Shown piece after piece: positions 15,334-23,124 of a stretch of DNA of 38,881 nt. The DNA lies in the NCBI GenBank assembly GCA_947475095.1, contig CANJLG010000024.1:1-38881 (forward strand), read 5' to 3'. Positions within the stretch are counted from its first letter, which is position 1. Every line of letters starts with the position of its first letter. This stretch comes from Flavobacteriales bacterium. GTDB taxonomy: Bacteria > Bacteroidota > Bacteroidia > Flavobacteriales_D > Crocinitomicaceae. Made by a program: the position numbers and the translations under genes. The notes beneath the pieces were generated by a model that ran no database searches, had not been told where the DNA came from, and saw nothing but the letters and a program-made list of their open reading frames with translations.

Positions 15334-15906
15334 TTAATCTTCGTCGTCGTTATCGTCTAAGCGCTTGTAATCGAGTAGGTCGTCGTCAAGGTCATCATCA
15401 TCATCAAAAAAGGATGATTTTTTCCCAGACTTTTTATACGCATCCATTTTTGGCTTCTTCGCACGATTATCTGAATCTTTGTCTACCGCTTTTTTATCCT
15501 TGTTAACTTTTTTACGAGGTTCAATTTTTAATCCATCCACACTTGGCAGGGAGAAATCACTTTTTGAAACTACACCATCGTCTTGCCCATCGACTCTTGA
15601 ATGAGGCGCTTGATTATCTGAGGGTGTATAAGGTCTTGAAGCTCCAGGTGGTCTGGTATTAGCTCTTACTTCCGCTTCTTTTACAGCGATAGGTCTGCCA
15701 TTTACTAAATAACCATCTAAGGCTTGGATGGCAGTATTTGCTTCTCCTGCATCAGGCATTTCAACGAATCCAAAACCACGGGATTTTCCTGTTTCTCTGT
15801 CGGTAGCTACATTAGCTTTAAGTACTTTTCCGTGTTGTTCGAACAATTGCTTTAGCTGCTCACTGCTTACGCCAAAATCAAGTTTGGCAACAAAAATACT
15901 GGTCAT
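15334..15906 (-). CDS. RRM-domain RNA-binding protein with basic and acidic tails
   Basis: The 190-residue product has one RNA recognition motif (residues 1-80), with RNP2 IFVAKLDF (4-11) and RNP1 KSRGFGFV (41-48, aromatic F45 and F47). A proline-rich linker follows, then a lysine-rich segment (about 130-165) and an Asp-rich end. Bacterial RRM proteins of Bacteroidota bind single-stranded RNA and can act as global post-transcriptional regulators. Most are only about 80-120 residues, so the long charged tail is unusual and may mediate self-association or low-complexity interactions. It heads the operon containing cca. The upstream 215 bp holds an extended inverted repeat (15969-15997) that could regulate it. 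Confidence 0.9.
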   Translation of the reverse strand: MTSIFVAKLDFGVSSEQLKQLFEQHGKVLKANVATDRETGKSRGFGFVEMPDAGEANTAIQALDGYLVNGRPIAVKEAEVRANTRPPGASRPYTPSDNQAPHSRVDGQDDGVVSKSDFSLPSVDGLKIEPRKKVNKDKKAVDKDSDNRAKKPKMDAYKKSGKKSSFFDDDDDLDDDLLDYKRLDDNDDED

Positions 15907-15968
15907 AAAGAATTCAACGCTCTAAAGATTTACTAAATTGAAAATTAATTTGCTCGAAATTAAAACAA

Positions 15969-15997
15969 TTTATCGTTTTGTACAAAAATTCGATAAA
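15969..15997. repeat. Nested inverted repeat between the RRM and SiaC-like genes
   Basis: TTTATCG (15969-15975) and CGATAAA (15991-15997) flank the perfect palindrome TTTTGTACAAAA (15976-15987), with a 3 nt asymmetry (ATT). It lies in the 215 bp divergent promoter region, the longest gap between genes here apart from the tRNA region. It could be an operator for a dimeric regulator or an RNA hairpin in the RRM leader. The rest of the gap is AT-rich, and I see no gene in it. Confidence 0.45.
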
Positions 15998-16093
15998 AAA
16001 AAAATATTCCTTTGTTGGAAACCATTTTTGATATTTTTATTTAAAGCTAAAAGAAACTGCTTAAACTATGAAACTAAATTAACTTTTTAGCCG

Positions 16094-16101
16094 TAAATTT
16101 G
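16094..16101 (+). promoter_or_regulatory. Minus-7 element for the SiaC-like operon
   Basis: TAAATTTG matches TAnnTTTG, 20 nt before the ATG at 16122. No clear minus-33 box is present 17-23 bp upstream. Confidence 0.5.
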
Positions 16102-16121
16102 TCTCGAAAATTAAATTACAT

Positions 16122-16520
16122 ATGAAGGATTTACTTATAGAAGCAAGTGAAAATAGCCCAGTTTTTAGTTTTCAAGCAAATGGAATTTTGAATATTTCAG
16201 GTCGCGTACTTCCTGAACCAGATGCTTTATTTTGGGGTGTTGCTAATGATTGGTTGGTCAACTATATTGAAACTAAACCCGCTCAAATAATCTTACGCTT
16301 ACAATTCGATTGTGTAAACACAAGTTCTTCGTTGGAGATTTTAAAATTACTTTATTTATTAGGTGATATAAAAAACAAAGAAATTAGCTTAGCTGTCTAT
16401 TGGTTTTATCCAATCAATGATATTCAACTGGAAGAAATGGGAAAAGATTTTCAGGAATTGCTTCCTTTTAAGTTTATATTTGAATCGATTGAATCTGAAG
16501 AGGGTATATTAATCAATTAG
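16122..16520 (+). CDS. SiaC-family (DUF1987) regulatory phosphoprotein
   Basis: This 132-residue protein fits DUF1987/SiaC: a short first strand, ISGRVLPEPDALFW (residues 25-38), a helix with DWLVNYIE, and the strand ending FDCVNTSSSLEILKLL (62-77). In Pseudomonas the SiaC Thr in the equivalent NTSS segment is phosphorylated by the kinase SiaB and dephosphorylated by SiaA, and SiaC then controls a diguanylate cyclase. Here T67-S70 is the candidate switch. No SiaA, SiaB or GGDEF gene is in the window, so the partners must be elsewhere or different. It is the first gene of a four-gene plus-strand unit. Confidence 0.8.
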   Translation: MKDLLIEASENSPVFSFQANGILNISGRVLPEPDALFWGVANDWLVNYIETKPAQIILRLQFDCVNTSSSLEILKLLYLLGDIKNKEISLAVYWFYPINDIQLEEMGKDFQELLPFKFIFESIESEEGILIN

Positions 16521-16557
16521 ATTTTTATTATTTAATATATTTAAAGCTACGTTTTTT

Positions 16558-16788
16558 ATGCGTTTAATTAAAGAAATCCCACATACTAGGTATTTAATTC
16601 AAGTGCATGAATACAATTCAAAATATTTATTAAAAATCACACTTGACTCGTACGAGCAAATATTTAAATTTGATATAGATTCGGGCTTGCAGTTAGATGA
16701 TCTACATGACCTATTGTCGGAAGATTTTTTAGCAAATTGCTTAACTCGATTTATTAGTATGCGAGCCGATAGTTTAAAACTTATATGA
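16558..16788 (+). CDS. Hypothetical protein, 76 residues
   Basis: I do not recognise this gene. The product is soluble: a beta-rich N-terminal half (RYLIQVHEYNSKYLLKITL, then EQIFKFDIDSG) followed by a helical stretch (LQLDDLHDLLSEDFLANCLTRFI). The frame is supported by an ATGA overlap of its stop with the start of the OmpH-like gene and by its place 37 bp after the SiaC-like gene. It may be a small partner of either neighbour, which is speculation. Confidence 0.7.
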   Translation: MRLIKEIPHTRYLIQVHEYNSKYLLKITLDSYEQIFKFDIDSGLQLDDLHDLLSEDFLANCLTRFISMRADSLKLI

Positions 16789-17396
16789 AGCAAAAAATGA
16801 AAAAAATTAGCTACTTAATTTTACTTATCCCTGTGTTATTTTATAGTTGTAATTCAGCACCAAAAAAAGAGAAAGTTTCTACGGTTCCAAAAGTTGTATC
16901 GAGAGATTTAAAAGGATTCACGATCGTTTATTATTCTAATGATAGTATAAAGCAAAACTTTTTATATTATAAGGAGCAGGATGCAATAGTTACTCAGAAA
17001 CAAAAGGCATTTCAAACTGAATTAGAGCGCAGAACAAATGAATTACAGCAGTATATACAGCGCAACTCCGAAAAACAAATGAATGGTTTGTTATCTGAGA
17101 ATGAAGTGGCGCAAATCCAGCAAAAAGCACAGCAAATGGAGCAATCTGTTATGCAATATCAGCAAGTAGAGGGAGCAAAGATAGAGGAGGAAACGATGAA
17201 AAAGCTTGAGGAAATAAGTAAGAAGATTGAAGTATTAGGCAAAAGATATTGTGAGTTACATAAAATCGATTTAATGTTGATTCAAGGAGATGGAGGCCAA
17301 CTAAATTATGTTAATCCATCAATGGATGTTACGAAGGAGTTCATTGCTTTTCTTAATGAAAATCAAGCATCAATTGAAAATGATATAAAGAAATAA
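16785..17396 (+). CDS. OmpH/Skp-like periplasmic lipoprotein chaperone
   Basis: The 203-residue product has a lipoprotein signal peptide with acceptor C22 (LFYSC). A long, Gln/Glu/Lys-rich coiled coil (about residues 60-155) and a C-terminal strand-helix segment match the OmpH/Skp fold. Skp-type proteins form trimers that hold unfolded outer-membrane proteins in the periplasm. The usual Skp is soluble; a lipid anchor is seen in some Bacteroidota copies. An alternative start is Met5. The first start is favoured by the ATGA overlap with the upstream gene. The stop shares TAATG with the DUF4924 gene. Confidence 0.82.
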   Translation: MKQKMKKISYLILLIPVLFYSCNSAPKKEKVSTVPKVVSRDLKGFTIVYYSNDSIKQNFLYYKEQDAIVTQKQKAFQTELERRTNELQQYIQRNSEKQMNGLLSENEVAQIQQKAQQMEQSVMQYQQVEGAKIEEETMKKLEEISKKIEVLGKRYCELHKIDLMLIQGDGGQLNYVNPSMDVTKEFIAFLNENQASIENDIKK

Positions 17397-17947
17397 TGCA
17401 TATTTCTAGGGTAAAAAAGACAGAAAACATTGCCGAATACATTCTATATATGTATCACGTTGAGGATACCATTAGAAAATTCATGTTTAATATCCCTTTG
17501 TTAATTGATGAATACGTTCGTAAACAGTTACCAGACGCATCATTTTTGGGACAATACGAGAACTGGTATTCGTCGATTGCACATGAAATGCAACAAACGG
17601 GTAAGGAAAAAAAAGGCCATATTTGTGAAGTGGAAGAAGTTATTACAGAATTAATTTACTTACACAACACCTTATTATCTGTAGTAAAAGATGTAAAGTA
17701 TATTGGTTTAGTTGAGGCTTCGCTCATTTATTTGGAAGAATTCAAATCAAAGTCAGAAATGCCAAATAATCACGATGTTGAAATATTATTGCATGCCATG
17801 AACATGAAATTGCAATTAAAAGTTCGAAAAACGGAGATTACGCAAGAGACGGAGGAAGCATTTGATTCAATGCGAATTCAATTAGCCTATTTATCAAGAG
17901 AGTTTCATAAGATGAAATCAGGTGATTGGCTTATTAACCCAAATTAA
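17396..17947 (+). CDS. DUF4924 family protein
   Basis: This 183-residue, mostly helical cytosolic protein has the family opening (KKTENIAEYILYMYHVEDTIRKF) and ends REFHKMKSGDWL. The family is, as far as I recall, restricted to Bacteroidota and has no known function. Its ATG is embedded in the stop of the OmpH-like gene (TAATG at 17394-17398), which implies coupled translation. It ends convergent with the HSDR_N-domain gene, and their stop codons overlap within the four bases TTAA at 17944-17947, with no room for a terminator. Confidence 0.8.
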   Translation: MHISRVKKTENIAEYILYMYHVEDTIRKFMFNIPLLIDEYVRKQLPDASFLGQYENWYSSIAHEMQQTGKEKKGHICEVEEVITELIYLHNTLLSVVKDVKYIGLVEASLIYLEEFKSKSEMPNNHDVEILLHAMNMKLQLKVRKTEITQETEEAFDSMRIQLAYLSREFHKMKSGDWLINPN

Positions 17948-18393
17948 TAGGTGGCTATTGAATCTAAGTTATCGCTTATACTCTCTACTGAGTTTATCGG
18001 GTAATAGATAACTTCTTTTCCATTCGTCAATAAGATATTTTCAGATTGAATAATTTTTTGATAGCTAGCTGCCTGGAACAAGGTGTCAATACTCATTTTT
18101 ATAGTTGCTTGTTTGCATTCAACCAATATCTTTGGCTTGAAATCAACATCATAGGCTACAATGTCCCATCTTTTGATCAATCCATTATAGCGAATTGATT
18201 TTTCAACTGATAATCGTGAGAGTGGATACTGTTTTTGTCGGTTTAAAAAATGAAGTACGTGTTGCCTAACCCATTCTTCAGGGCTCAACAGCAATAATTT
18301 TTTTCGAATGATGCAACGAACAAACAGCAATTCATTTTTCTTGCTTAGTTCCAGTGGTGCTTTTGGAAAAATTAATGGAGTAATTACAGCCAT
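17944..18393 (-). CDS. HSDR_N-domain (PD-(D/E)xK nuclease-like) protein
   Basis: This 149-residue protein matches the stand-alone type I restriction R-subunit N-terminal domain (HSDR_N_2). It has WVRQHVLHFL early, then E64, D77 in KRWDIVAYD and ECK at 92-94, which form a PD-(D/E)xK metal and catalytic site. No helicase, methylase or specificity subunit is near, so this is not a restriction system. It may be a structure-specific nuclease or a degenerate nucleic-acid-binding protein. It is the last gene of the large minus-strand operon and shares a TAATG junction with ald. Confidence 0.8.
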   Translation of the reverse strand: MAVITPLIFPKAPLELSKKNELLFVRCIIRKKLLLLSPEEWVRQHVLHFLNRQKQYPLSRLSVEKSIRYNGLIKRWDIVAYDVDFKPKILVECKQATIKMSIDTLFQAASYQKIIQSENILLTNGKEVIYYPINSVESISDNLDSIATY

Positions 18394-19613
18394 TACATGC
18401 CTGGAAGAATGAGGTTTATGTCCTTGTAATTTAGATCAAATACTTTTCCAAGAACTTCATTCGTTAAGATACCGCGATAAATATATACACCATTTCTAAA
18501 TCCTTGGTGAGACTTTATTAATTCTGTCGCACCGCCTTTTTCTCCCATTTCTAAAATTAGGGGTGAAAAAATATTCGATAATGCAAAGGATGCTGTTCTT
18601 GCTACCCTAGAGGCGATATTAGGAACACAATAATGAATTATACCATGTTTTATAAAGATTGGATTATCATGATTTGTCACCGAGGAAGTTTCAAAGCACC
18701 CGCCTTGATCAATACTTACATCAATGATTACTGATCCTGACTTCATTTGTTGAACCATTTCTTCCGATACAACGCAGGGTGTTTTTCCAAATTCAGATCG
18801 TAAGGCACCAATGACCACATCTGCTCTTCGGATTGCTTTTGCTAATACTTTAGGTTGAATAATGGAGGTATAAACGCGGCTGCCAATATCATTTTGCAAC
18901 CTGCGTAATCTTGTAAGTGAATTATCAAATACCTTAACGGAAGCGCCTAATCCAATAGCGGCTCTTGTGGCAAATTCTCCAACAGTACCTGCACCAATTA
19001 CTACTACTTCAGTAGGTTGAACACCCGCAATTCCACCTAGCATTAGGCCTTTTCCTGCAGAAAATGAGGAAAGTAGTTCTCCAGCCACTAAAATTGATGT
19101 TGTCCCTGCAATTTCTCCCATTGTTCGAACGATGGAAAATACACCTTCTTCGTCCTTAATATAATCCCATGCTATTGCGGTAATTTTCTTTTTTATAAGT
19201 TTCTGTAGAATTTCTTTTGGTTGGGCTGATATCTGTAGGGCTGATATAAATAGTTGATTCCCCGTCATTAAATCGACCTCTTCTTCCGATGGTGGCGCGA
19301 CTTTTAAAATAATATTACATTGATAAATAGCATTCCGATCAGAGGATATTTCTGCCCCAGCTTCACTGTATTCATTATCAGAAAAATTAGAATTTTCTCC
19401 GGCTTTTGATTCAATTAGCACGTGATGGCCATGCGCCACGAGTAATGATACGGTTTCTGGCACAAGCGCAACACGCCTTTCTTGAAAGGATAGTTCTTTG
19501 GGAATTCCAATTTTTAAACGCCCTTTTTTGCGTTCAATTTCAAGCATTTCTTCCTTTGGTAGAAATTTCCCTTGCTGCATTAATGTTTTTAATAATTCTG
19601 GATCAGTTATCAT
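18393..19613 (-). CDS. ald: Alanine dehydrogenase family protein (NAD-dependent)
   Basis: The 406-residue protein has an extension of about 30 residues before the family start (KIGIPKE, 34-40, with substrate-binding R46/R47), the conserved Lys in ILKVAPP (K104), the NAD-binding GAGTVG (207-212) and SIDQGGCFE with the catalytic Asp. It would interconvert L-alanine with pyruvate and ammonia. In classical enzymes a catalytic His follows in LFTYLHLA; here the segment reads LFISALQISA, with Gln127 in its place by my alignment, so the substrate or mechanism may differ. The start overlaps the tsaE end by 11 bp. Confidence 0.8.
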   Translation of the reverse strand: MITDPELLKTLMQQGKFLPKEEMLEIERKKGRLKIGIPKELSFQERRVALVPETVSLLVAHGHHVLIESKAGENSNFSDNEYSEAGAEISSDRNAIYQCNIILKVAPPSEEEVDLMTGNQLFISALQISAQPKEILQKLIKKKITAIAWDYIKDEEGVFSIVRTMGEIAGTTSILVAGELLSSFSAGKGLMLGGIAGVQPTEVVVIGAGTVGEFATRAAIGLGASVKVFDNSLTRLRRLQNDIGSRVYTSIIQPKVLAKAIRRADVVIGALRSEFGKTPCVVSEEMVQQMKSGSVIIDVSIDQGGCFETSSVTNHDNPIFIKHGIIHYCVPNIASRVARTASFALSNIFSPLILEMGEKGGATELIKSHQGFRNGVYIYRGILTNEVLGKVFDLNYKDINLILPGM

Positions 19614-20046
19614 CTTTAAAAGTTATCTGACGTTTTTGGTGCTCTATTTCACGAATATACATCCAAATTGTGTTCGGTGGAAGAAATTCAAGTATTTTTT
19701 CTGGCCACTCCACAAAGAAATAGGCATCTTCTTCGAAAAGTTCTTCTAGCCCAATTTCATAAGCTTCTTTATTATTTTCGATTCTGTATGTGTCTAAGTG
19801 ATAACACCTTACTTTACTTGGAAGAATATACGATTGTATAATAGAGTAGGTGGGAGATCCCTGCAAATTAGCTACTCCCATGGCTTTCAAGATTGCTGTA
19901 ATCACGGTAGTTTTTCCACTTCCCATTTCTCCAGAAATGGCAATACATGATGGAAGGGGGAATTTCTTTAAAAATAGCTCGGTAAATGCAGCAATATCCT
20001 CTATTTTATCAAGAATATAGTACTCTTCATCTTTACTTGTCTTCAT
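19603..20046 (-). CDS. tsaE: tRNA threonylcarbamoyladenosine biosynthesis ATPase TsaE
   Basis: The 147-residue protein has a P-loop GEMGSGKTT (39-47), the switch SPTYSIIQSY, the Walker-B-like HLDTYRI and the C-terminal VEWPEK, all typical of TsaE. With TsaB and TsaD it supports synthesis of t6A37 in ANN-decoding tRNAs. An upstream in-frame ATG at 20073 would add nine residues, but the start at 20046 gives the usual N-terminal length. The gene overlaps lpxH at one end and ald at the other. TsaB and TsaD are not in this window. Confidence 0.94.
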   Translation of the reverse strand: MKTSKDEEYYILDKIEDIAAFTELFLKKFPLPSCIAISGEMGSGKTTVITAILKAMGVANLQGSPTYSIIQSYILPSKVRCYHLDTYRIENNKEAYEIGLEELFEEDAYFFVEWPEKILEFLPPNTIWMYIREIEHQKRQITFKDDN

Positions 20047-20821
20047 GAAAAATAAAAGGTTGAATTTTTCCATCTTCCCACTTCTTCAAGCATAGGTCTT
20101 TTCCATCAAACACAGCGAAGGTGCAATATTTCATCCACTCACCAATATTAAAATAGGTGGCATCATCGACTTTAAGTTCCATTGGAAGGTGTCGATGACC
20201 AAAAATAAAGTAATCTACCTTAAGCGTTTTTTTAATCTCTTTTGAGTATTGGTAGAGCCATTCATTTTCTTTACCAAGAAATTTTTCATCATTATCTCCA
20301 GTAGAAATTCGACTTCTTTTAGATAAAAAGTTAGCGAGCCCAATACCGAAGTTAGGATGGATGCGAGCAAAGGCCCATTGACATATTTTACTTCTGAAAA
20401 ATTTCTTAAGGATTTTGTATTTCAAATCACCTGGTCCTAAGCCATCGCCATGTCCGATAAAAAAAACGGAATTTTGTATTTTTCGCATGATAATTTTCTG
20501 ATAGACTTCAGCACCTAATTCTTTTTGGAGGTAGTCAAAAAGCCACATGTCATGGTTGCCAGTAAAAAAATGCAATTTAACTCCAGCATCACTCAGATTT
20601 GCCAACTTACCCAGTAATCGAACGAAACCTTTAGGAATTACATGTTTGTATTCAAACCAAAAATCGAATACGTCGCCTAAAAAATAAATCTCTTTGGCGT
20701 CTTTTTCAATTTCATTTAACCACGCGATTATCTTTTTTTCTCTGATTAGACTAGTTTCCCAATCAGGCGCACCTAAATGAAAGTCAGAGGCAAAATAGAT
20801 ATGGGACTTGGATTCGTTCAC
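20033..20821 (-). CDS. lpxH: UDP-2,3-diacylglucosamine diphosphatase, LpxH family
   Basis: The 262-residue metallophosphoesterase carries all family metal motifs: DFH (D13, H15), GDVFD (D50), GNHD (88-91), GHGDG and GHRH near the C-terminus. LpxH cleaves UDP-2,3-diacylglucosamine to lipid X and UMP on the cytosolic side of the membrane in lipid A synthesis. Finding lpxK in the same operon supports this role. It begins 2 bp after the second TlpA gene and overlaps tsaE by 14 bp. A generic phosphoesterase role is less likely. Confidence 0.88.
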   Translation of the reverse strand: MNESKSHIYFASDFHLGAPDWETSLIREKKIIAWLNEIEKDAKEIYFLGDVFDFWFEYKHVIPKGFVRLLGKLANLSDAGVKLHFFTGNHDMWLFDYLQKELGAEVYQKIIMRKIQNSVFFIGHGDGLGPGDLKYKILKKFFRSKICQWAFARIHPNFGIGLANFLSKRSRISTGDNDEKFLGKENEWLYQYSKEIKKTLKVDYFIFGHRHLPMELKVDDATYFNIGEWMKYCTFAVFDGKDLCLKKWEDGKIQPFIFHEDK

Positions 20822-20823
20822 TC

Positions 20824-21960
20824 TTAGTGCTTAAATATTTTCTCCAATTCGAGATCCAGGGCTGCACCTCTTAAATTGGTCGCAATTATTTTTCCTTCTT
20901 TATCAACTAGCACAGTAAATGGAATGCTTTTTACGCCATAGGTTTGACCTACTTTGCTATTCCAACCTCCTAGGTCACTCACGTGATTTGGCCATACTAG
21001 TTTATCTTGCTTTATTGCTGCGAACCACTTCTCTTTATCTGTATCCATGGAAACACTCATAATGGTAAATCCATCTTTTTGATATTTCTCATAAGTGCGC
21101 ACAACATTTGGATTTTCTTTGCGGCATGGGCCGCACCATGAAGCCCAAAAATCGATTAAAACAACTTTGCCTTTTAAATCAGACAATTTAATGAGGGTTT
21201 TTCTATCAATACCTAACTCTTCAAAGCTAGGTGCATCTTTACCAGTGGCAAGAGGTGTTGCATCGTCTAGCGCTTTTGCTTCCGCTATTTTTTGGTCTTT
21301 TTTAGTTTGTACATATTTTGCATATTCTTTAACAGTTGGGCTTTCACCAAATGATCCAACAACTTGGTTCATAATGGCATCATAGGCTTCAAATTCATTA
21401 TCGATATTCATAGAAACCAAGGCCATAATTAATGCGGGAGAATTTTGATTTTCCGAAATGAATTCTTTTCTGTCATTTTGATATTGTAAAAATTCTTTAC
21501 TCATGTACTCATTAAGCGATTTCATTTTTGTTGAGTCTGCTTTAAGTACGGCCATAGCAGAATCGTTTTTGATGTTCCAAACGTCTATACGATTGGAGAA
21601 TTTATTCATAGCTTGCGATTCATCTGAATTAATAAAGTTGCAAAATTTAGTGATGTTTTTACCATCGCCATAGACTGTGATGTCGCTTTTATCGCGTAAA
21701 ACTAGATGTGCTTGATTCTTACCCATTCTAAGTACATAATAATCAATTGAAGGTAATTCCCCCTTTATCGTAAACTTTCCATCTTTAGTGATAGGAACCG
21801 ATAGGTAGTCTTTATAGTATGTTCCATAGAAATGAGAGATTTTTATAGAGTCAAATCCAGCATTAAAAATTTCGCCATGAACGGACACATTGATTTTAGT
21901 TTGAGTGTAAGCTGCGCTATTCAAAAAAGCGATTAGCAATACTATAATTCCTTTTTTCAT
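20824..21960 (-). CDS. TlpA-like thiol-disulfide oxidoreductase with DUF4369-like N-domain (copy 2)
   Basis: The 378-residue product has a signal peptide (MKKGIIVLLIAFLNSAAYTQ), an N-terminal DUF4369-like beta domain (about 22-115), a helical linker (about 120-235) and a C-terminal thioredoxin-fold domain with active site WCGPC (275-279) and the cis-Pro segment SIPFTVLV. Such proteins reduce or isomerise disulfides in the periplasm or serve cytochrome maturation. It lies 3 bp after a close paralogue with the same layout, and the WASWCGPCRKENP segment is identical in both. Unlike that copy it has no lipobox, so it should be soluble in the periplasm. Confidence 0.9.
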   Translation of the reverse strand: MKKGIIVLLIAFLNSAAYTQTKINVSVHGEIFNAGFDSIKISHFYGTYYKDYLSVPITKDGKFTIKGELPSIDYYVLRMGKNQAHLVLRDKSDITVYGDGKNITKFCNFINSDESQAMNKFSNRIDVWNIKNDSAMAVLKADSTKMKSLNEYMSKEFLQYQNDRKEFISENQNSPALIMALVSMNIDNEFEAYDAIMNQVVGSFGESPTVKEYAKYVQTKKDQKIAEAKALDDATPLATGKDAPSFEELGIDRKTLIKLSDLKGKVVLIDFWASWCGPCRKENPNVVRTYEKYQKDGFTIMSVSMDTDKEKWFAAIKQDKLVWPNHVSDLGGWNSKVGQTYGVKSIPFTVLVDKEGKIIATNLRGAALDLELEKIFKH

Positions 21961-21963
21961 TTG

Positions 21964-23124
21964 TTAAATTTTTAAAATTGATTTGATTTTTTCTTCTAGT
22001 GCCTCACCTCTTAATCCGATGCCATTAATTTTACCTTCTTTGTTGACAAGAACGGTATGTGGAATAGAATTGAATCCATATACTTTTGTCATAGTAGATT
22101 CCCATCCTTTTAGGTCACTCACATGATTGGGCCAGATCAAGCCATCTGCTTCTATAGCTTTCTTCCATGCTGCCTCATCATTATCGAGTGAAACAGATAA
22201 TATGGTGAATCCTTTATCTTTATATTTTTCATATAACTTCACTAAGTTTGGATTCTCTTTTCTACATGGTCCACACCAAGACGCCCAAAAATCGATTAGT
22301 ACTACTTTTCCTTTAAGGGAAGAAAGAGAAATTGGTTTTCCTTCCGGCGTTGACAAGGTGAAATCTGGTGCATCCATCATGCCATTTTCAATTGCTTTAT
22401 ATTGCTCATATCCGGCTGAAATCTGTTCGTATTGAGATGCTATTGTTCGACTGGCGTTTGAATCACCATATTTATTTTGATATCCAGTGACCATGATTTC
22501 TAAACATTTCAAATTTTCTAAATTCCAATTTTCAAATCCACTTACGGGAATTAATTCCATGCTCAGAATAATATTATAAGGGCTTTCAGGCGTACTTTTT
22601 ATTTTATCTCTTGAAAACTCCTCTATTTTTTGCTTTGAGTCACTAAGTTTTAAGGTAAACTCTTCCTCGCTTAATGAATCTTGTTCTTTAGCGATTGCTT
22701 CCATTTTTAACTCAAATTCATGCCGTAAGGTTAAATACTCATTCAGGGTTGATGACCATGCTGTGCCTGTGGCATCTAGGGAATAGCTGAAGGTTTCCAG
22801 TGATGTATTTATCTTGAGATGATCTTTTATATTGAGTGCCAAGGGAACACTATTTTTTTCTTCGCTACCGATTTTCATAATGTAGTATCCAAGACCAGGA
22901 ATGTTTCCGTCAATGGCGAATGTGCCATCACTTTTTATTTTCGTACTGGCTACTAGTACATTCCCATTTTCGCTTGGTGCGTTTATAGAAATGGTTTGGC
23001 CGATTGCATTGCTAACTTTTCCTGAAACGTGAAAATTAATGTCAAGTGGTTCTTTCACTTCTTCATTCTCACAAGCGAATAAAATCAGTAGAAAAGGGAG
23101 GATAGTTAGCAGTAATATTTTCAT
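21964..23124 (-). CDS. TlpA-like thiol-disulfide oxidoreductase, lipoprotein (copy 1)
   Basis: The 386-residue product has a lipoprotein signal with acceptor C18 (LFAC), a DUF4369-like beta domain (about 28-115), an acidic helical linker and a thioredoxin domain with C284 and C287 (WCGPC) and the cis-Pro segment SIPHTVLV. It is the membrane-anchored member of a tandem pair with the next gene, and the two probably arose by duplication. Its ATG overlaps the gatB stop (ATGA). The substrate is unknown. A link to gatB is positional only. Confidence 0.9.
   Translation of the reverse strand: MKILLLTILPFLLILFACENEEVKEPLDINFHVSGKVSNAIGQTISINAPSENGNVLVASTKIKSDGTFAIDGNIPGLGYYIMKIGSEEKNSVPLALNIKDHLKINTSLETFSYSLDATGTAWSSTLNEYLTLRHEFELKMEAIAKEQDSLSEEEFTLKLSDSKQKIEEFSRDKIKSTPESPYNIILSMELIPVSGFENWNLENLKCLEIMVTGYQNKYGDSNASRTIASQYEQISAGYEQYKAIENGMMDAPDFTLSTPEGKPISLSSLKGKVVLIDFWASWCGPCRKENPNLVKLYEKYKDKGFTILSVSLDNDEAAWKKAIEADGLIWPNHVSDLKGWESTMTKVYGFNSIPHTVLVNKEGKINGIGLRGEALEEKIKSILKI

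Noticed and set aside
17944..18393. Type I restriction-modification or defence system
   Set aside because: Only the HSDR_N domain is present. There is no helicase motor, methylase or specificity gene in the window, and the neighbours are housekeeping genes.
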